Source: UBA2561 sp964577275
GTDB lineage: Bacteria > Bacteroidota > Bacteroidia > Cytophagales > Thermoflexibacteraceae
Length of the DNA: 17,893 nt
NCBI GenBank assembly: GCA_964577275.1
Contig: CAZNYR010000083.1
Location: 1-17,893 of the forward strand
Reading direction: 5' to 3'
Shown: one piece after another, positions 14,671 through 17,893 of the stretch
Position numbering within the stretch: position 1 is the stretch's first letter
Layout of the letters: the number at the start of each line of letters is the position of its first letter
Notes under the pieces: model-generated
Seen by the model: the letters and a program-made list of their open reading frames with translations, nothing else
What the model was told of the DNA's origin: nothing
Databases searched by the model: none
Position numbers and translations under genes: made by a program

Positions 14671-14681
14671 ATTTATGCGTT
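14671..14681. repeat. 11-bp direct repeat, promoter side of the nuclease block
   Basis: ATTTATGCGTT, identical to 13565-13575. It lies in the leader between the -7 element (14704-14711) and the distal nuclease ATG (14667). Recombination between the two copies would delete both nuclease genes and leave pyrB 31 nt after the -7 element. Confidence 0.55.
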
Positions 14682-14683
14682 CA

Positions 14684-14727
14684 AAAAAAATCCTAAACCA
14701 TCACAAAGATAAATTTAGGATTTTTTT
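14684..14727 (-). terminator. Intrinsic terminator of ahcY
   Basis: AAAAAAATCCTAAA (14684-14697) and TTTAGGATTTTTTT (14714-14727) form a perfect 14-bp stem with a 16-nt loop. Read leftwards, the hairpin is followed by eight T, the classic terminator form, starting 24 nt after the ahcY stop. The loop contains the -7 element of the next operon, so terminator and promoter share the same 44 nt. Confidence 0.75.
14704..14711 (-). promoter_or_regulatory. -7 promoter element for the nuclease-pyrB transcript
   Basis: TATCTTTG on the minus strand (14711-14704), identical to the HSP20 gene's -7 element, ends 36 nt before the distal nuclease ATG. It lies in the loop of the ahcY terminator. No TTG is found at the -33 distance. 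Because pyrB abuts the nuclease genes, this is probably the ancestral pyrB promoter. Confidence 0.45.
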
Positions 14728-14750
14728 CAGATTTAAGAAAATCAAAATTG

Positions 14751-16055
14751 TTAATATCGATAATGCGAAGGTTTGAAAGGACCTTCAGTGGTTACGCCAA
14801 TGTATTCGGCTTGTTGGGTCGAAAGTTCTTCTAATTCAACACCAATTTTAGCTAAATGCAAGCGAGCTACTTTCTCGTCTAAATGTTTGGGCAACATATA
14901 CACTTTATTTTCATAATTTCCCGAATTTTGCCATAATTCAATTTGTGCCAAAGTTTGGTTTGTAAATGAATTTGACATCACGAAAGAAGGGTGTCCTGTG
15001 GCACAACCCAAATTGACCAATCGTCCTTCTGCTAATACGATAACATCCTGACCATCAATATTATACAAATCAACTTGCGGTTTGATTTCTTCTTTGGTTT
15101 TGCCGTAATTCGTATTGAGCCACGCCATATCAATTTCGTTGTCGAAGTGTCCGATATTACAAACTATCGTCTTGTCTTTCAGGACTTTAAATATGTCAGC
15201 GGTAACAATATCTTTGTTTCCCGTTGCTGTAACGATAATATCGGCTTCGGGAGCTGCTTTGATCATTGGTTTTACTTCAAAACCATCCATCGCAGCTTGT
15301 AATGCACAAATCGGGTCGATTTCCGTAACGATAACTCGTGCGCCTGCGCCCTGCAATGAAGCCGCTGAACCTTTTCCGACATCGCCATAACCCGCCACTA
15401 CGGCTACTTTACCCGCCATCATGATGTCGGTCGCTCGCCGAATAGCATCTACCAACGATTCTTTACAGCCGTATTTATTATCAAATTTTGATTTTGTAAC
15501 GGAATCATTTACGTTAATGGCTGGCAAAGGCAAGGTACCGTTTTTGACTCGGTCATAAAGTCGATGAACGCCTGTGGTGGTTTCTTCGGAAAGTCCTTTA
15601 ATTTCTTCGACCAATTCGGGGTATCGGTCTAATACCATATTGGTCAAATCGCCGCCATCATCCAAAATCATATTTAAAGGCTTTCGGTCTTCGCCAAAGA
15701 ATAAAGTTTGTTCGATACACCAATCAAATTCCTCTTCGGTCATTCCCTTCCACGCATAGACAGAAATATCTGCTGCCGCAATCGCCGCTGCCGCATGGTC
15801 TTGTGTAGAGAAAATATTACATGAAGACCAAGTTACCTCTGCGCCCAAAGCGACTAAGGTTTCGATGAGTACTGCCGTCTGGATAGTCATGTGCAAACAG
15901 CCCGCAATTCGTGCGCCTGCCAATGGTTTTGCTTCGCCATATTCCTCTCGCAATGCCATTAATCCAGGCATTTCTGCTTCGGCTAATCGGATTTCTTTTC
16001 TGCCCCACTCGGCTAATTTAATATCTTTGACTTTGTGCTGAATAAAATCTGCCAT
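14751..16055 (-). CDS. ahcY: Adenosylhomocysteinase (S-adenosylhomocysteine hydrolase)
   Basis: Reversibly hydrolyses S-adenosylhomocysteine to adenosine and homocysteine with bound NAD, removing the inhibitor made by methyltransferases. It has 434 residues, close to the 432 of the human enzyme. Substrate residues H55 (GCLHMTIQTA) and D132 (LDDGGD) and the block NDSVTKSKFDN (183-193, with K188 and D192) are present. The NAD-binding GYGDVGKG lies at 222-229 and the C-terminal KPSHYRY closes the protein, as in the family. The frame is open 76 codons further upstream to an ATG at 16283, but that stretch is not homologous and crosses the promoter at 16112-16139, so 16055 is the start. It has its own promoter and terminator and is therefore a single-gene unit. 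Confidence 0.97.
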   Translation of the reverse strand: MADFIQHKVKDIKLAEWGRKEIRLAEAEMPGLMALREEYGEAKPLAGARIAGCLHMTIQTAVLIETLVALGAEVTWSSCNIFSTQDHAAAAIAAADISVYAWKGMTEEEFDWCIEQTLFFGEDRKPLNMILDDGGDLTNMVLDRYPELVEEIKGLSEETTTGVHRLYDRVKNGTLPLPAINVNDSVTKSKFDNKYGCKESLVDAIRRATDIMMAGKVAVVAGYGDVGKGSAASLQGAGARVIVTEIDPICALQAAMDGFEVKPMIKAAPEADIIVTATGNKDIVTADIFKVLKDKTIVCNIGHFDNEIDMAWLNTNYGKTKEEIKPQVDLYNIDGQDVIVLAEGRLVNLGCATGHPSFVMSNSFTNQTLAQIELWQNSGNYENKVYMLPKHLDEKVARLHLAKIGVELEELSTQQAEYIGVTTEGPFKPSHYRY

Positions 16056-16111
16056 AATTTTATGAAAAATGAATAAATTGTATAAAATAAATTTACGTTC
16101 AATCAAGATAA

Positions 16112-16139
16112 CAAAGGTACAAAATAATTTGTTTGACAA
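16112..16139 (-). promoter_or_regulatory. Promoter of ahcY
   Basis: On the minus strand TTG (16139-16137), a 17-nt spacer and TACCTTTG (16119-16112) match the Bacteroidota -33/-7 consensus in both parts. The -7 element ends 56 nt before the ahcY ATG. This is one of the two clearest promoters in the window, with that of rnr. Confidence 0.6.
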
Positions 16140-16211
16140 GTTTTTTTTAGCAAGTTTGTTCTCCCCTTGGCGTTCTTTAATGAAGGAGATGAAATCGGAT
16201 AAACTATAAAA

Positions 16212-16973
16212 ATGGAAGAGATAGCACAAACCATCGGCACGATTTTGCTGGCAGGAATTTCGACATACAGTATTTTTCAACATTCAGATTACGGACATCA
16301 AGCCAAAATTTTGATTTTGGTTTTTACCATTTTTGCTACAGGAATGTCAATTACCGCCATTTATTTATCGGATGGTGAACAAGACCGCCTCGAAAATCAA
16401 GTCAAATCTACTGCCGATTCCCTGAAAGTGGCTAATCTTACCCTCAAAAATGCCCAATACGCCCTCGACAGTATGCAACAGGATTTGGACAGCATGACCA
16501 TCACAGTTATTGGCATTGTAAAACAACTCGAAAATACTGAAAGTGAGATACTTAACGCTAATTATTCAACCCGAAAAAACCTCAAAGAAAATATCGGCGA
16601 AAGCATCAATCGACTCAATGCGCTACGAGATAAAACTCAAGTTTTGCAAGAAGGAATCAGCGAACAATCCAATAAAATTGATGATGCTCAACGTAAAACA
16701 CAAGCCGAACTCAATCTTATTGTACAAAATTTAAGTCAAAATCTCGAACGACAAACCAGACGAATCCGTGAATATGATTCTGTGTTGCACCATTACGATT
16801 CGATAGGACGAATCCGACAACTCACCAAACTCAATGAGTTATTAAAATCCAAGAAAGATACCGTTTTGTTGCGTGAAACTTTTTATCATCGAGATACTGC
16901 CACTTACCAACTTTTGCAACGTCTTTTCAAAGCCCAACAACACCTCAAAACACGCATCGACTCTTTACGATAA
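16212..16973 (+). CDS. Membrane-anchored coiled-coil protein, family unknown
   Basis: I do not recognise it. It has 253 residues: two N-terminal hydrophobic helices (about 8-23 and 32-52) joined by a short polar turn, then some 200 residues of hydrophilic helix. The heptad-like spacing, high Gln/Asn/Leu/Arg content and near absence of proline or glycine (for example LKVANLTLKNAQYALDSMQ) predict a long coiled coil. The topology would be a hairpin in the membrane with the rod on one side. It might be a tether or scaffold; no catalytic motif is visible. The start is the first ATG of the frame. It is divergent from ahcY, with a 156-nt spacer in which no clean + strand promoter element was found, and convergent with the HSP20-like gene. 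Confidence 0.75.
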   Translation: MEEIAQTIGTILLAGISTYSIFQHSDYGHQAKILILVFTIFATGMSITAIYLSDGEQDRLENQVKSTADSLKVANLTLKNAQYALDSMQQDLDSMTITVIGIVKQLENTESEILNANYSTRKNLKENIGESINRLNALRDKTQVLQEGISEQSNKIDDAQRKTQAELNLIVQNLSQNLERQTRRIREYDSVLHHYDSIGRIRQLTKLNELLKSKKDTVLLRETFYHRDTATYQLLQRLFKAQQHLKTRIDSLR

Positions 16974-16981
16974 ACCCCAAA

Positions 16982-17018
16982 AAAAAACCTTGTATTCGCC
17001 TGAATATCAAGGTTTTTT
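16982..17018. terminator. Bidirectional terminator
   Basis: AAAAAACCTTGTATTC (16982-16997), loop GCCT, and GAATATCAAGGTTTTTT (17002-17018) form a stem with one bulged base. It is flanked by an A-run on one side and a T-run on the other, so it functions in both directions. It begins 9 nt after the stop of the coiled-coil gene and ends 34 nt before the stop of the HSP20-like gene. Confidence 0.7.
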
Positions 17019-17052
17019 GAGTGCTGATGTGGTTAAGGTCAGTCAAGTTAAA

Positions 17053-17382
17053 TTACATTTTTGGCATCGTAATTTTCAAAACACCGGACGTGCAATCAAT
17101 CGAAATCCTATCTAAATTTACGCCTTTGGGGACACAAATGCTTCTTTCAAAAGCAGTCGTACCGCCCGAATAATTGCCCCATGCCTGAACTCTGGAAACG
17201 GTCAAAACGCCGTCCTGTAATTGCATACTAAAATCTTCTTTTTTGCCATCCTCCACGGATAATTCTACGCTATATTTGGTCGATTCCTCTTGCATTTTGA
17301 GGAGTTGAGGCGTAGCAGTGGGGGAAATTTTTTTGGCGAATCGTGAAAAGAAAAGCGAATCGGAATTGCTGAATAGTTCCAT
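17053..17382 (-). CDS. Short HSP20/alpha-crystallin-like protein
   Basis: 109 residues. The region from about 33 to 109 follows the alpha-crystallin domain pattern: YSVELSVEDGKKEDFSMQLQ in strand form, DGVLTVSRV, a loop, then FERSICVPKGVNLDRISID and the closing SGVLKITMPKM, which is the usual G-V-L-x-I-x-x-P strand. Small heat-shock proteins hold unfolding proteins in soluble form. Compared with typical HSP20 proteins (about 140-150 residues) it is short: the N-terminal arm is only about 30 residues and the C-terminal I-x-I/V extension used for oligomer assembly is missing, so it may not form large oligomers. A p23/CS-type fold is an alternative. A -7 promoter element lies 38 nt upstream and a palindrome just beyond it. 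Confidence 0.75.
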   Translation of the reverse strand: MELFSNSDSLFFSRFAKKISPTATPQLLKMQEESTKYSVELSVEDGKKEDFSMQLQDGVLTVSRVQAWGNYSGGTTAFERSICVPKGVNLDRISIDCTSGVLKITMPKM

Positions 17383-17420
17383 GTTGATTTTTCGGTTTGA
17401 TGGGTGATTTTCGTTTAACC

Positions 17421-17428
17421 CAAAGATA
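17421..17428 (-). promoter_or_regulatory. -7 promoter element of the HSP20-like gene
   Basis: TATCTTTG on the minus strand (17428-17421) ends 38 nt before the ATG at 17382. No -33 TTG lies at the normal distance (one at 17440-17438 is too close). The -33 region is instead occupied by the palindrome at 17449-17468. Confidence 0.45.
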
Positions 17429-17448
17429 CTTCTTTTCCAAATAGATAA

Positions 17449-17468
17449 AAAATGACTTTTGTCATTTT
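17449..17468. repeat. AAAATGAC/GTCATTTT palindrome upstream of the HSP20-like gene
   Basis: AAAATGAC (17449-17456), TTTT, GTCATTTT (17461-17468) is a perfect 8-bp dyad. A related element, AAAAAATG-A-CATTTTTT, lies at 17527-17543 and repeats the AAAATGAC half. Both are in the AT-rich 315-nt spacer 17383-17697, which otherwise shows no gene; an open frame at 17415-17624 is low-complexity. The position at the -33 region suggests a regulator site. Confidence 0.45.
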
Positions 17469-17697
17469 AACATCTTTTTGCCTTATTTTGATACATATTC
17501 TTTGTATAATCCATATTTTATGCCCTAAAAAATGACATTTTTTTATTTTTAAACCTATGTTTACGAAATATAATACAAAACATAATAATAATGTGTAAAA
17601 ATTACAATAATTAATATTCAACAAAATGAAAAATCTATAATGCGTAATACAGCGTATCGAGATGGTATAATCACTTGAAAATCAAAATTTTTGTGTT

Positions 17698-17893
17698 CTA
17701 CGTCAGATTTAGATTTTGAGCGAGTTGTTTAATTTCTTCGATGGTTAAATCGGTCAAATCGGAAATATCCGTCCAGTCCATACCTTTTCGGAGGCATTTT
17801 TCTGCTATTGCAAACGCATTTTGTTTTTTGCCCATTTGTTTTCCTTTAGCAATTCCTTTTTCCCAAGCGTCATCAATGAGCGTTTTTTCTCGG
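17698..17893 (-). CDS. C-terminus of a probable Rpn-like nuclease/transposase gene, cut by the right edge
   Basis: The minus-strand frame is open from the window edge to a TAG at 17700-17698 and gives 64 complete codons. It reads EKTLIDDAWEKGIAKGKQMG, then KKQNAFAIAEKCLRKGM, DWTDISDLTDLTIEEIKQL and AQNLNLT. The pattern, a lysine/glycine-rich helix then A-x-x-x-L-x-x-G-x-x-x-x-x-I-x-x-x-T-x-L-T-x-E-E-I, is the usual C-terminal tail of Rpn/PDDEXK_2 proteins. It compares with NAIEEGLEISLIQKLTGLSVEEIEKI in the copies at 13567-14667 (shown here only as similarity). The nuclease core lies outside the window, so the call rests on the tail alone. Confidence 0.6.
   Translation of the reverse strand, partial: REKTLIDDAWEKGIAKGKQMGKKQNAFAIAEKCLRKGMDWTDISDLTDLTIEEIKQLAQNLNLT

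Noticed and set aside
16189..16209. Six-codon upstream ORF after AAGGAG before the coiled-coil gene
   Set aside because: Shine-Dalgarno use is rare in this host type and the peptide has no recognisable leader feature; likely chance.
16056..16283. 76-codon upstream extension of ahcY
   Set aside because: Not homologous to the family, rich in low-complexity residues, and it runs through a consensus promoter (16112-16139) and into the start of the divergent gene.
17415..17624. Minus-strand frame of 69 residues in the AT-rich spacer
   Set aside because: Composition (F/I/K/C-rich) is that of translated AT-rich DNA, and it overlaps the HSP20 promoter and palindromes.

Overview
The window looks like a chromosomal segment of a Bacteroidota bacterium. 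It is AT-rich, Shine-Dalgarno sequences are essentially absent before the start codons, and several genes are preceded by the Bacteroidota-type -7 element TAnnTTTG. The proteins (an RNase R, a Mg-type HemB, a PyrB, secreted LRR and TPR proteins) fit a Cytophagia/Saprospiria-like lineage, but I cannot place it more closely. There is a 100-N assembly gap at 14514-14613. No tRNA, rRNA or CRISPR array was seen.

Layout, left to right: rnr (RNase R, -, runs off the left edge); pyrG (CTP synthase, +), divergent from rnr; a REP-like palindrome cluster; a secreted TPR protein (-); a 646-nt spacer with dyad structures; a two-TM membrane protein (+); an SUI1/YciH-type translation factor and uvrB (-, probable operon uvrB-sui1); argH (+); a secreted leucine-rich-repeat protein (+); hemB (+); pyrB (-); two tandem copies of an Rpn-type PD-(D/E)XK nuclease gene (-), the upstream copy interrupted by the gap; ahcY (-); an unrecognised membrane-anchored coiled-coil protein (+); a short HSP20-like protein (-); and at the right edge the C-terminus of another probable Rpn-like gene (-).

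Most of the window is housekeeping metabolism: pyrimidine (pyrG, pyrB), arginine (argH), haem (hemB), the S-adenosylmethionine cycle (ahcY), RNA decay (rnr) and DNA repair (uvrB). The accessory part is the Rpn block at 13567-14667. It lies between what looks like the pyrB promoter (14704-14711, inside the loop of the ahcY terminator) and the pyrB start codon. An 11-bp direct repeat sits at its two ends, so the two nuclease genes appear to have been inserted into the pyrB leader and now share a transcript with pyrB. The gap is flanked on both sides by exactly 55 bp identical to the neighbouring copy. That is the signature of a repeat collapsed by a k=55 de Bruijn assembler, and it predicts a real gap of about 724 bp holding a near-identical nuclease gene.

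All three fully visible convergent gene pairs with room for it carry a strong, mutually unrelated palindrome that could stop transcription from both sides (3784-3833, 12572-12604, 16982-17018).
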